A DNA stretch of 64,000 bases from Lycorma delicatula (taxonomy: Eukaryota > Arthropoda > Insecta > Hemiptera > Fulgoridae). The notes beneath the pieces were generated by a model that searched no databases, had not been told where the DNA came from, and saw nothing but the letters and a program-made list of their open reading frames with translations. A program made the translations under genes and the position numbers. Shown here in pieces: positions 37,313 through 48,960 of this stretch (the stretch's first letter is position 1; the number at the start of each line of letters is the position of its first letter). The DNA lies in the NCBI RefSeq assembly GCF_047948215.1, contig NC_134464.1, positions 4,908,001 to 4,972,000 on the forward strand. Direction: 5' to 3'.

Positions 37313-37460
37313 CTCCGTGGCCCGAGCGGTAGCGTCTGGGCTTTTCATCCGGAGTTCCCGAGTTTAAAATACCGGTCGGGTATGGCATTCTTCGTAAGCT
37401 ACAAATTGCCATTTCTGTATCCCACACATCAGCTTCAAGTTTTTGTGACGATGATCTTCA
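37313..37460 (+). repeat. tRNA-headed SINE, S2
   Basis: Head ctccgtggcccgagcggtag, then cttttcatccggagttcccg and a mutated B-box (gagtttaaaataccgg), then tatggcattcttcgtaagct. Order and wording follow S2; the damaged B-box would abolish pol III transcription. Confidence 0.65.
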
Positions 37461-37574
37461 AGCGGTTATTAATATTCGTATTTATTCATGTGTTAAAAAA
37501 ATTAATCAAATTTATTTTTACCGGGTTTGAAAGTTTTTTCTCGATTATATGCATAAATCTTTTGTATTCTGATC

Positions 37575-37600
37575 GATATATATATATATATATATATATA
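37575..37600. repeat. (AT)n microsatellite
   Basis: Thirteen AT units. Confidence 0.95.
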
Positions 37601-39120
37601 GACCACGTCAGGGATGGGTAGACAGGCTACTTCATAAATAAAAAAACAAAAAAATTGCTTCTCGTTTGCCTGGATGGATCAAGGAAAACCGTGGTGATAA
37701 AACTTTGATCGTAAAATATACTAAACTTAATCGCAAAATAAAATATGAACTTAATTAGAAGTCCGTATTAATTATTAAAATATAAACGCTACTTGAAGAT
37801 AATAAATATAAAAAATGAATAAAAAATTAGGTGTTAATGAAAATTATTTGAGTAGGCTAAATACTTCTTATGTAAACGTTGAACTCGGATGCAGGAAATT
37901 CAGTGTTTTTTTTTAAATTTCTTATTCCTATTATTTAAAAATTCACCGAAAGAGAAATTCTGCTGCTATAAAATGAAATGAAACTTTTCTGGGTTTGGTA
38001 ATTTATTAAAAAAAAGAAAAGATTCAAAGGAAGCATAATACTGTATAAGGTCCTTTCTGTGGCAGTATGATGCGTTGTGTTTAACGAAAACAAGTCTCTT
38101 CCCGGGTTTAGTTTTACCTTTATCCAAATTTGTTTTATTAGATCGTCAATAATCGAAGACAAGATTTGAGTGAAGCGGAGAAATTATGACAATATTTATG
38201 CGATTGAGTCGATTAAAAACAAATTAAAAGTTTAAAAAAAATTCGATAATTATTTTAAATAAAACAGACCGAAATGTGGGGATAGAAAAATGTTATATTT
38301 TTAAAATCAAACAAAAAATCTTTTTAATAATATAAAAAAAATCGTAGAAACATAATTTACTACTCAAAAGAAAAATAATAATAATAATTTTTTTATTATT
38401 ATAAAAATTGAAAGTACGGTCTTTTAGTGTTGTGGACTCCTGGAAAACCAGACTACCAACTAAAACACCACTCCTGACGACCACCAAGAAGAGACAGGCA
38501 GCTTGGGAAAAATATATAATAATAATAATAAAAAAAACAGTGAAATTTTTGTATATTTGTAAATTAGTGAAACTGTAACCGAAGAACTTTTAAGCATCAA
38601 TATTAGCTAATATTACGGTGTAAAGAATCGTTTTTATCTAAAAGAAAAATTTTAATCGTTAATATTTTATTCCGATTCAAGGTTTTCCTTTTTTCGTATT
38701 AAAATAGAAATTTATAGATTAGTAACTTCTAGGATTTTTTTACGTAAAGTTACAATCGAATCTCTCGATTTGAACAGCTGTTTAACAATACATCGTGTTT
38801 TATTCAGTTTTACCAGCTATTTTGTAACGAATAAAAATTTGGTTTATCTGAAATCGATGTTTTTATTTGAAAGCCGCCATTTTGTTTCTATAACTCCTAA
38901 AAGGTTGAAATTTTCACAGAAAAAGGTCTGTAAAGTTTCAATAGAATCGGTGGGGAACGGGCGAGTGATACTAAATCAAAAGCGCCTGTATAATACTCGT
39001 ATAATATTTTTTACGAGGGATAAGGTTAAATAAAGCAGAGGAATTTTCACGATCGCGTTGCCAAATTTTTCATTTCTCCGTTTACAGTTTTAATTTGGTA
39101 TTAGAAATCAACTTATTTTT
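37601..39120. other. Unassigned AT-rich sequence
   Basis: The frame at 38770-39033 has no motif. An ATA/AAT-rich stretch spans about 38370-38400 and 38515-38535. No element recognised. Confidence 0.45.
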
Positions 39121-39149
39121 CGTAACAGACAATTAAGTGTTCATAAACA

Positions 39150-39445
39150 AAAAAATCGTTTCTTTTTTATTATTATTACTTTTCCTAATATGTACGTCGC
39201 AATTTGTTCAACTAGTGATCAACTATAAACCCGCCTGCGCCCCAATCAGATGAGAATAATTGTATACGACATGTAAATGAGGTGTAGTCTTATACGGCCC
39301 CAGGCCGACCGTTTCTGAGACTTACGGTTAATTGAACCCCGACCGCCAAAGTATACCGATATCCACCGTCTAGTATTCAAATCTGCATTAAAGCGTCTAA
39401 CTTTTACTAGGATTCGAACCTCGGAACCTTCGATTTAAAAAATTT
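39150..39445 (-). repeat. tRNA-headed SINE S1, 5'-truncated
   Basis: In plus-strand order: gaccgtttctgagacttacg, gttaattgaaccccgaccgcc, tagtattcaaatctgcatta, ctaggattcgaacctcggaa. These are the reverse of S1 body blocks and the B-box. The A-box part (tggtctagtgg) is missing. The 39150-39235 sequence also matches that before the copy at 44985-45336, so both share a longer 3' end. Confidence 0.7.
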
Positions 39446-40106
39446 ATAATTTTAGAAATTTTAATGCGTGAAAGATGGAAAAACGGTTATTACGTTTTTT
39501 ATCGGATCGTAAAATATAAAAAAATCGGTCGATTTATCATAACAAAATAAGTTAAAATTTAATTTTATTTCAACACCAAATTTTGTGTTAGTATTATTTA
39601 TTTTCACAAAATGTTTTCGATGTATATTTTTTAAAAGAATTCCTGATAATTTTAAGGCAAATTTTTTCCCGACATATTTATATAATATTTCTATTCTTAC
39701 GTAAATTATAGTTAAACATTAGATTACAAATTTGTCGGGGTATATAAAACGTAAATATTTCTTATAATTATTATTCAACGTAAAATTATTCGCAAGCGAT
39801 AAAAACGATTCTACCGGGAACCTAAACTAAAAATATAATACTATAAAGCAGGCAAGCAAGACAAGCCAGGTGCGCTCTGTATTAAAAGGTAGCTCGGTCT
39901 ACTGTACGTATTGTAGGCCTGCTGTGTGAGCGTTTGTTATACGCTGTTCCTTCCAGCCTAAGCTGTCTGGCATAGTCAGTACAGTATGGATACAAAGGTC
40001 ATCCTACTCTTTTCATAGGTTGAAAATCTTTTCAATGGTTACGAAAACCGGTAAACTTGTGAATGTGTGTGTTTTTGTACAGCCTCCTTAAAAATAATTA
40101 AATTTC

Positions 40107-40110
<4 letters not shown>
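39446..40110. other. Unassigned sequence
   Basis: Includes a GC-richer stretch at 39845-40000 (aagcaggcaagcaagacaag onward) with no coding frame or repeat partner that I can see. Confidence 0.4.
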
Positions 40111-40150
<40 letters not shown>

Positions 40151-40176
40151 ATATATATGTATGTGTGTGTGTGTAA
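40111..40176. repeat. Compound (AT)n-(GT)n microsatellite
   Basis: AT run, GT run, a short second AT run, then a second GT run. Confidence 0.95.
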
Positions 40177-41534
40177 AATTAAAGAATTGAGGAAATTAAT
40201 GTGCATATTGTATTTTTGATATAAAACGTTGTTTTTATTGTCTATTAAATAAATTATTAAAAATATATATTTTATATTTGCTCAAATATAAAAAGAGATT
40301 AAAAAGAATGTTTATAATTTCATTACGGTTTATTTGCAGGTACAGGACAAACATAAAGATAAAAAAATATCACAGATAAAACATCAGCATATAAAAATGA
40401 TTTTAAATTATTTTGTTGGCCGACAGATTAATAAAAAATATATCCGTATAAATTTAAGCAGCAGATGCTACTACCGTACATAATTTACGGTATTGATTTA
40501 ATCGGTAACCCGTTAACTGTTATTTTTGTGAACATTTTTGGTTACCGTTATCATTTTCTAAACAGATATACGTTCCTGCGGAATGTACAGTCGTTATCTT
40601 GCTATAACAAACGAAAGTTTTTATTCCTACATCCAATTTATGTACACGATCGAAAGATTTTTCACCTACAAGTTACTAAGCATCAGTCGCTATCAAAAAC
40701 TTACTCGCCGCTGTACGAGTATCCTCGGGTAAAGAGTTGCCGGTTACAGATCGATAACATCTGTTTCAAAAATGTAAATAACGTACTTACGATCGACTAA
40801 TAAGTCGTCGCATCTCTTTTAACTTAAATTATCTTCTAAATACTACCAAATTAGAGCGGAGTACAAATCCGTATGAAAAAAAAATGCGATCTCGTTTGAG
40901 GGTTTCTATGATATTTTTAACCGGAACGTTAAAGGTCGACTGCAAACCTGCGGTCCCAAAGTCTCATCAGAAATCCGATGCCGGGATCACATCGGTGAAA
41001 GCTCAACCGTTCAAATATGCTGGGAAACATAAACACACACATACACATATCTATATGTACATATAAAAAGGATAAATATAACTGACAATACATATAAATA
41101 TACGGAAGGATATTAATTAAAGTCTTCTGTTTCGGTCGCCCGCCTCGCACATAGATCTAAGAAGTTTTTAACTTATTAATGTGAACTATTTAATGCAAAT
41201 ATGCTTATGATTTTTTAAATTTTAATATAACAGCGATAATTTTTTTCTAATCGGTTAATATTATAATATTCGATAAGTATTTGTAAATAAAATAACTAGG
41301 TAAAACGGTCGAGTATTAACGGATCCGGGTTTACTTAGGTAAAAGAGGAATTTATTGAACGTAAAATGTATCGAGGAAGACAAAAATTGAAATTTATAAA
41401 ACAGATATTTCAGTATGTACGATTCAGTAAATATCTTGTGTTGCGGCTATAAAATTATTTTTCATCGGAAAGAAATGGAGAATAAATAATCGGTCAGATC
41501 ATTAATGATTCCGAAGAAAAAAAAAGATTTATTC

Positions 41535-41536
<2 letters not shown>
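40177..41536. other. Unassigned sequence
   Basis: A 111-codon frame at 40465-40800 has no recognisable domain and no flanking gene signals. A GC-richer spot at 40925-41020 precedes an ACACACAT run. I find no support for a gene. Confidence 0.4.

Positions 41537-41577
<41 letters not shown>
41537..41577. repeat. (AT)n microsatellite
   Basis: About 20 AT units. Confidence 0.95.
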
Positions 41578-41578
<1 letters not shown>

Positions 41579-42190
41579 CAGTTTTACGAGGTGTAATATA
41601 TAACTGTACACTTCCCGAGCGTTAAATAAATAAATAGTGTAAACCGATTTGTTATTATACTCTTGTTTTTCATTTTTATTAGCCTTAAAAATTTTCTTCT
41701 GTTTACTAAGGGCAGATCGATGTTATAAATTACCGTCTAGAATCCTTAATGCGGATCGGCAAAAAATAATCACGAAAAAGGATAAGTATGAGATAAGGGA
41801 TAGGGTAAAAAAAGGATGACGATCTATTTACGGAGGGACTACGAAATAAGAGAAACAAAATTACCGGAACGAATTCATCTAGACTCGGGTCCTGAGAGTG
41901 AGCGTTTACACTAATCCTTGGAAATTCGGGATATCTTTTTACGAGATAGGAGTAGCAAATTATCGATCGACGACATTATGTTTAGCGCCTCAAATTTAAT
42001 TAGAAATATTTGCTTTTTCTTTAGATATTAAACAGCTAGTAGAGATCAGGCTCAGGTGTTTCTAGGAAAGTCCCCCCGCCTGTTCACAGAACCCATTTTT
42101 GCTTGGGAGAATATTTATTTGAATCGTAAACCGTTTTACTTGTCTCCTACTTAGAGTATGCGCATTTATTACCGGTTGTAATTTTGAGAT
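41578..42190. other. Unassigned sequence
   Basis: Moderate GC at 41730-42120, no recognised coding or repeat signal. A further (AT)n tract at 42191-42216 abuts the left end of the next transposon. Confidence 0.4.
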
Positions 42191-42232
42191 ACATATATAT
42201 ATATATATATATATACATACCGGCTGATACCA

Positions 42233-42660
42233 GAGAAAGTTTTTCTAGGGAGAAAGAAATGGGATTTTACATAGTTAAAAAATTATGGTTACGGTGGGTT
42301 TTTAATTTTTGTCCGTCACCTTGGATCCAGCATATTGAATCAAACTTAATTTTTTAAATAGGGAACCGGGCATATGACAAGCGATTCGATTTAAAATTTT
42401 ACAAGAAAAACGACGGTGAAACCCGTTTTTCCGTTAGTGCCTTCGTTATCGAGTTATAAACGTTTTCGAGTTATTCAAAGTCGCAACGACGGAAGATCTT
42501 GTTCACAATAAAAAGAGGAAGAAAGCGCTGCACGAACAATTTATTGCGTTTTACATTCATAATGCAACTTTAAACAGCGCCATAATACTGATAATAATAA
42601 AAACAATTCAACAAATTAAACTGCTAAACCGACCGATATTATTTTGTAAATAAAAATTAA
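42233..42660 (+). repeat. Left terminal inverted repeat
   Basis: Pairs with 44088-44489. The best-conserved core is ttgtccgtcaccttggatcc. Confidence 0.85.
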
Positions 42661-42996
42661 GATTAATATCAGCCGATATTTGTTACTTATCGTAAATAAA
42701 ATAAATACTTACCTTAAAATGTATTACAAATTTGGTTCGGTAAATCAGTTGTTAATTTACATCGATGCAGCTTGTATTATGTTGAAACAATGCGAGTTAT
42801 AAACGTCTCATTTCACCTTTTTTACTTCAACGTACTTGTAAGGGTAAAATTTAATAGCGCTAGTAAAAATTAAGTTGTAGGCCTAACGGTGCAAATTTGT
42901 TTTTCGGTGAAAGTTTTAGTTTCCTCGTTCGTTTATTTAGTTTTTTTAAATATTAAACCTTTAAATAACAACGTCTTCTTTATGTGAAACTAAAAG

Positions 42997-43985
42997 ATGT
43001 ACGGGTACGGTGACAGAGTTCGGCCTTTACAAGAGGTACGTGATTTATTTAATAATAAATTTTCAAACCGAGAACCGATAAGTAAATCTACTGTGATCAA
43101 GACAGTACAGCGATTTGAAAAAACATGTAGTGTAAAGAATCGTCCTCGCACAGGGTAGACCGAGAACTGTCACGACCGATGCGAAGCCATTAGATGTATT
43201 GCAGACCCTTGTTCATCGATTCGGAAAGCTGTTGTTCGACATTTCATCGGTTATTTTTAAGTTTAGAAAATGTTTGAAACAAATAAATTGACCTAAATAA
43301 GCTACACCTGGTACAAGAACTTTCGGAAGATGATTTTCACCGCGAGTATCGTGTGATGTTATAACGCAAAAATTAAACGTAGACGAAAATTTTTCTAATT
43401 CAATAATATTTACTGATGAAGCGACTGTTATTTTAAATCGCCACGTGAATAAGCAAAACCGTCGATATAGGAGCGATAATAATCCCAGATGGATGTCGGA
43501 AGCTCATACACAGCGTCTTCAGAAAGTGAACGTTTGGGCGGGAATCGCCGGCTATTGTACGGTAGGACCTTTTATTTTAGATGACAATCTTACCGGAGAC
43601 GCTTACTGTAACTCGTTAGCCGATAGGATTTTACCGAATATCCGGTAAAATGTCGGACAAAAATTAAATAACAACGTGTGATTTCAGCAAGACAGGGCAC
43701 CGCCTCGTTATTATCTAAGTCACGGCAAATTTTTAATTAACGATTCCCAAATCGCCGGATACGTCGTAGAGGAGCCGTAGAATATCCTGCCGGATCCCCA
43801 GACCTGTCTCCTCTGGATTACTTTTTTTGGGGTACCTGAAACGTAATGTTTGCAAAACAAAACCTGCAGATATCGACGAATCTACTCGTGTACCACCGGT
43901 CACGATACAAGTTATAAACGGGTATTAGTCGAGGTTAGCGCACTGCTGAGCTGTTGAGGGGAACCACTTTGAGCATTTATTGTAG
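42997..43985 (+). pseudogene. Tc1/mariner-superfamily transposase (DDE_3, DUF4817-like), broken
   Basis: ATG at 42997 gives MYGYGDRVRPLQEVRDLF, then SNREPISKSTVIKTVQRFEK, which resembles the DUF4817-type helix-turn-helix start. A stop or frameshift follows the NRPRTG linker (about 43155). The catalytic core has IIFTDEATVILNRHV (first Asp), then WMSEAHTQRLQKVNVWAGI and TVGPFILDDNLTGDAY (open 43445-43648), then FQQDRAPPRYYLS (second Asp) after a stop, then in a shifted frame GAVEYPAGSPDLSPLDYFFW (third acidic residue). It ends GNHFEHLL-stop near 43985. All three acidic blocks are visible but spread over at least three frames, so the gene is dead. Confidence 0.85.
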
Positions 43986-44087
43986 AACGGTACGCTTTCA
44001 AAATTTACAAAGAGCCGTTTACGCCGTTTCATTAGTCGTTTACGATCGAAGATATTTATTTAAAATTTTAAAATAAATATTGTAATA

Positions 44088-44489
44088 TTTACAGGAAATA
44101 ATATCGGTCGGTATAGCTGTGGGGGTTAATTATTAGTTATCGTTTATTATTATCGATATTATAACTGTGTAAGTATGCATTATGAATGTAAAAAGCAATA
44201 TAATCGTTCATGCAGCGCGTTTTACCTCGTTTTATTGTTAACACGATTTTTCCGTCGTTGCAGCTTTGAATGCTTATAACTCGGTAACGAAGGTATTAAC
44301 AGAGAAAAGTTTTCACCATCGTTCTTTTTTTGTAAAATTTTAAATTGAATCACGTGTCATACGTCCACCTTCCTATTTAAAAAAAATTAACTTTGATTCA
44401 ATATGGCGGATCCAAGGTGACGGACAAAAATTAAAAATGCAGATTTTTTTTTACTATGTAAAACCCCATTCTTTAACGTTTATTTTCTC
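44088..44489 (-). repeat. Right terminal inverted repeat
   Basis: Reverse complement of the left repeat, with small indels (for example one block of about 20 bp shorter around the gagttataa motif). Confidence 0.85.
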
Positions 44490-44984
44490 AAATTATATTT
44501 TATCTATAACTTATTTTAATTTTTGCAGAAATTAAAATTAAACTTATTTAGAGGTTAGTATCATATTACCGGCGATGAATAATATAGAACGTTTTCTGTA
44601 ACGATGGAGACCTCAGATACCGGGTTTGAATGCCGGCGTTACTGCTCTTTATTGTTAATGATACGATTCAATTAATGACAATGTTTAACTAAAAACCGGT
44701 TTAATGCTGGACAAAATTGCTGAAAGATAATTGTACATTTTCTGATTTAGTATATGTTATTCGGTTGTTTTTAATTTTTTTTTAAGTCGGCGCTAAATTA
44801 AACAGAAAAAAATAACAACTCAGAAAATTGTAACGCGGCACCGATTTCAAAATGACGAAATTAGGTAAACATTTTTTATTTCTTTTTAACGAATTTGGCG
44901 TTTTAATAGTTTATTTAATTTGTATTTTTTACTGTTATAAAAGTTTAAACTATAAGTAAGATGATAAAAACAGACATAAGCAAA

Positions 44985-45336
44985 AAAAAACATTTGCAAG
45001 AAACGAAAAAAAATAGAAACAAAATCGGATAAATATATTATTCGCTTGTTTTCCTAATGTATACGTTGTAATATGCAACTAGTAAACAACAAGCAACCCC
45101 CCCCCCCAACCAATGTCTACCCGATGAGTTGAGGATGATATGTGTGACATGTAATTGCGGTGGTAGCCTTGTACAGACTCAGGCCGACCGTTCCTGAGAC
45201 GTGTGATTAATTGGACCCCGATCACCAAAGTACACCGGTATCCGCTGTCTAGTATTCAAATCCGTATAAAAGCAACTTATTTTCACTAGGATTTGAACCT
45301 CAGAACCTTCGACTTCGAAAATCAGCCGAGATAAAA
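44985..45336 (-). repeat. tRNA-headed SINE S1, damaged
   Basis: Reverse-strand S1 blocks: gaggatgatatgtgtgacat, gaccgttcctgagacgtgtg, accccgatcaccaaagtaca, tagtattcaaatccgtataa and ggatttgaacctcagaacct. The 5' tRNA head is cut after gacttcgaaaatcagccgag. An 11-C homopolymer (45097-45107) interrupts the 3' side, and the 44985-45090 part is shared with 39150-39235. Confidence 0.7.
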
Positions 45337-46184
45337 ACGAGAAGAAATGGAGAGAAACGACTTAAAGCTAACGGGCTTTGAGTTACGGCTTTTTTAAATA
45401 CGGGAATACCTATTAATTTTTTACTCTCGGTTTCCAGATTATTTTTGTTGAATTTTCATACAAATTTTAGATATTCAAAGTGTTTTCGCATAAAAATTCG
45501 AAAAATAGTGTTTTATAAGTATAGGATAAAATATACTTCGGTCTTGCACTTGTTTGGTAGCAGTCTCTATATCATTTATTTCGTATCGTTTACGAACGGC
45601 TTTGTTTCGTACTACCGACGTGTTCTTCAGGCCTGTCGATATATTAAATAAAAATTAAACTGTTAAATATAATTTTTTTATCTTCAAATTATTACTTCTT
45701 GAAATCGGTGCTGAGGTTAAAATTAATTAGTTTCCGACGGTTATATTTTATTCGATTTAACATTACAAAAGTCGTAATCTAAGAATTGAAAAAAAGGAAA
45801 ACATTTAACATTTTTAATTTTTTTATTTAAAAAAGTACGATTGATTTTTTTTTTTTTTTATTATAGAAAACGACATTTAATATAATGGCATTTACCGGAA
45901 TAGAATCGCTCTTGTAAAACGGCTTGGTATGACCAACCGTTCTTTTTCCATTACAACTAAGAAACATATTAATAATATAAAGAAAGGCTATTTAGATAAG
46001 TCCGATTGTGCTAAACGCATTTTACAAAATAAACGCGATAATTTTATTAAAATATTCGATTTTTCCTATCGTTTTTATTCTTGAAAAATTTCATATATAT
46101 TCGAATTACCTAATATATATATTACCATATATATTCATAATTATTCGAATTACCTAACCCGATTATCTCTCTCCAACCGTTATC
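45337..46184. other. Unassigned AT-rich sequence
   Basis: The frame at 45445-45651 has no motif. No element recognised. Confidence 0.45.
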
Positions 46185-46200
46185 ATTCATAACAACTTTT

Positions 46201-46490
46201 CTTTCTTTTTCTTTTTCCTATTTAGCCTCCGGCAATTACCGTTCAGGTATTACTTCAGAGGACATGTACGAGTGTAGATGAATTGTAATCTTTTACGGTT
46301 TCAGTTCGACCGTTCCTGAAATGTGCGGTGAATTGAAACCCGACCGCCAAAGAACACCGGTACCTACGATCTAGTATTCAAATCCGCGTAAAAATAACCG
46401 CCTTTACTAGGACTTTAACGCTGGAACGCTCGACTTCGAAATCGGCTGATTTGGGAAGACGCGTTCACCGCTAGACCGACCCGGTGGGTT
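46201..46490 (-). repeat. tRNA-headed SINE S1, full length
   Basis: On the minus strand it begins aacccaccgggtcggtctag (A-box ggtctagcggtg), has atcagccgatttcgaagtcg, a B-box-like gcgttaaagtcctagtaaag, and a body with accggtgttctttggcggtc. It ends with an A-rich tail (plus-strand T-rich 46196-46220). Imperfect duplications attcataacaac (46185-46196) and attcgtaacaag (46492-46503) flank it. Confidence 0.85.
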
Positions 46491-46764
46491 TATTCGTAAC
46501 AAGCGAGACATTCTTACGTAACGGACGTAATTAATTTATACGTTGACGATCGGTTGCGATGACTTTAATATTTTACAATTTTTATTTTACATATTTTAAT
46601 TTAACGTTTTAAATTAGAAAGATTCTCTCCTGAAGACGGTCGAATGACTGAAGGTACTTGATGATTAATATAAATTTGTCGGTGAGGTTGATTTTTATTT
46701 AAATTTTTATATAACTTAAACGTTTTTGTTCGGGTTCTTTTCCTACAACTAAGTAAAAAAGATC
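46491..46764. other. Spacer between two SINEs
   Basis: AT-rich spacer. Its last 15 bases are the left copy of the target duplication of the next SINE. Confidence 0.6.
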
Positions 46765-47068
46765 TTTCTTTCTTTTCCTGTTTAGCCTCCGGTAACTACC
46801 GTTTAGATAATTATTCAGAGGATGAATGAGGATGATATGTATGAGTGTAAATGAAGTGAACTGTTAGTCTTGTACATTCTCAGTTCGACCATTCCTAAGA
46901 TGTGTGGTTAATTGAAACCCAACCGCCAAAGAACACCGGTATTCACGATCTAGTATTCAAATCCATGTAAAAATATCTGGCTTTACTAGGACTTGAACGC
47001 TGCAACTCTCGACTTCCAAATCAGCTGATTTGGGAAGACGCGTTAACCAATAGACCAACCCGGTGGGT
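46765..47068 (-). repeat. tRNA-headed SINE S1 with exact target-site duplication
   Basis: Full-length minus-strand copy: aacccaccgggttggtctat, ccaaatcagctgatttggaa, gcgttcaagtcctagtaaag, then the S1 body and an A/G-rich tail. The 15-bp sequence taagtaaaaaagatc stands directly before (46750-46764) and after it (47069-47083). This is the hallmark of target-primed retroposition and marks it as one of the youngest insertions in the window. Confidence 0.93.
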
Positions 47069-47224
47069 TAAGTAAAAAAGATCGGCGAACGGTTACATAA
47101 CTTTCCCCCGGTTATGCCGTTGACAGATTTTTTCTCACTGCGCCATAAGGTTTTTAAACATGAACGATTTAATTACGCGATATAAAGAGTACAGTTGCGA
47201 AGAAGTTCAAAACGTTTAAGTCTC

Positions 47225-47700
47225 TCTTGAACCCGTTGATCAATTAAAATCTTTAAATTTTGCATTAATTGAGAAATAGATTAAAATTGTTTAAAAAAAT
47301 CTGGATCCCAATCGCTTCCCTTGACAAATGGGGTCAAAATCTTATTGTATTTCGGGAATTATTGCTTAAAAAAAAAAATAAATAAATAAAAATGTGGGCC
47401 CCCATTGACTCCCTTGTTCGACAACTAGCTGAAATAATATTTTTAATAACAGCCGTGACTTGAAAAATAGATAAAAGTAAGAAATCATAAAAATTCAAAA
47501 ACGTTTTAAATTCTTAAGTCGGGTTCGAACGTCTTTAAATTATTTTATACAGTTGATTTTCAGTCGTGAAAATCGAAGTTTAAAAAAAATTGGCATTTTA
47601 AGTACGGGTCCCATTCAGCCCCCTCTTTTGGGGGGGGGGGGAGACTTAAATATTTTATTTATTGGAGTAATTATTTACTTCAATACGTCGGCCCGATTTG
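47225..47700. repeat. Three related C-rich/G-rich modules
   Basis: Similar phrases recur: ggatcccaatcgcttccctt (about 47303), gtgggcccccattgactccc (about 47394) and cgggtcccattcagccccct (about 47605). The last ends in a run of 12 G (47630-47641). They look like degenerate units of one repeat. No coding potential. Confidence 0.45.
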
Positions 47701-48724
47701 GCGCACTGTTATTCAACAAAGCTTAAAAAAATTAGAGTTTCAAAAAACAAAATTGGATACGGTGAAATAATAAAATCAGCGGTAACATTATTATATTTTT
47801 AGCTACCTTAAAATTGAATGGCGGTTATGTTTGATAGCGTGTAGAAAAACAAAGCAAATATGTTTTGCAGTGCCCGATATAAAATAAATCGATGTAATGG
47901 ACCGATTTGTTTTACCTGTACACATCAAATTTAAAGGTGATCTAAAAAAAAAATACTAATTACGAGAAATAAACTGCCAAAATAGAATTTAATATATTGG
48001 AAAAACAGTGAATAGTTGATTTGGAATGGTGTACGGCTGACACCAAGGTATTGTCACACTGTTCACCGACTGATAACTTATGCGGAGATTGTTTGCCTGT
48101 GAATTCTGTCTGATTGTTAGCGTTTGATCTTCAGTTTGTGAAAGCTTCTTCGTACTGATAATGTTTAACAGTTACTGTAAGAAACTTTACCAATATCTAT
48201 CCAAATTATTCTAACTTTAAGCACGCTTTGTGCGTAATGTATCCGGTTCTGTACCGTTTTCTCTGCGTATGTATTTTAAGAACGGAAAATTAACGAGGTG
48301 TAGGAGTTACTTTTATTGAGCGGTGAAGTTTTTCTTCTTTAAATAATCAATAAAGTTTTGAAATAAGTGCCTGTACTTGTTTGGTATGCCGTGTCATTGC
48401 CGATTAATTTGAAAATTAATAACTCGCTTCACGATAACAACCCTATATTTCTCGATCGGTTTTCGATTAAACTATTCAATTTTATTTCATTTACTTTACA
48501 AAATTAAAAAAAAAATACTTTTTTGAAAGCTTGCTTGATTTTACACGGATATGAAAAACGCATGAAAAAATATCGTATTAAATTTTTCTTATTTTTCTCC
48601 CCGGATTGAACTTTTTTTTATTTGACACGCCTTTTTAATGTTATAGATAATATTTTAAAAAGTAATTAAAAAAAAAATATATGTTCGTCTTAACAAATAA
48701 TCGAATAAAAAAAAATGCCCTACG
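47701..48724. other. Unassigned sequence
   Basis: No recognisable element. The GC content rises slightly at 48040-48330 without an open frame. Confidence 0.4.
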
Positions 48725-48806
48725 TCTACCACCCCGGTAGAGCGGACGTGTTTACATCCGGAAGTTTTTAAATTAGAATACCGATCACGCTAGGATTTTT
48801 CTCCTT
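48725..48806 (+). repeat. Degenerate S2-like SINE head
   Basis: The phrase accaccccggtagagcggac, then acatccggaagtttttaaat and agaataccgatcacgc, follows S2 order with heavy mutation, followed by a T/C-rich stretch. Confidence 0.4.
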
Positions 48807-48960
48807 TCTTTCTTTCTTTATGCAAAATTCATTTATTATCATAAAAGACACAGAGTAGGATATACAATAGAGTGTATAGGAGTATAGTAGGAGTATGCAA
48901 TAGAGCATACGCCTATTGATATCGGAGATCCGGTAGATAAAATTAAAAACTGTTACAGCG

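Larger units (their letters stand above)
42233..44489 (+). mobile_element. Tc1/mariner-type transposon with about 400-bp inverted repeats
   Basis: The left terminal repeat (about 42233-42660) and right terminal repeat (about 44088-44489) are imperfect reverse complements along their whole length. Matching blocks include gttttacatag / ctatgtaaaac, ttgtccgtcaccttggatcc / ggatccaaggtgacggacaa, ttacattcataatgc / gcattatgaatgtaa, and accgaccgatattatt / aataatatcggtcggt. The transposase remnant lies between them. The left flank is a TA-rich microsatellite, compatible with TA target choice, but I could not fix a TA duplication. Confidence 0.85.

Noticed and set aside
40465..40800. 111-codon plus-strand frame
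   Set aside because: No recognisable domain and no repeat or gene neighbour; a chance frame remains the simplest explanation.
42191..42216. Microsatellite as part of the transposon end
   Set aside because: The inverted-repeat similarity stops at about 42233; the AT tract is flank.
44590..44650. tRNA-like phrase gagacctcagataccgggtttgaat
   Set aside because: Resembles a SINE B-box region, but no A-box or body was found, so there is too little to call.
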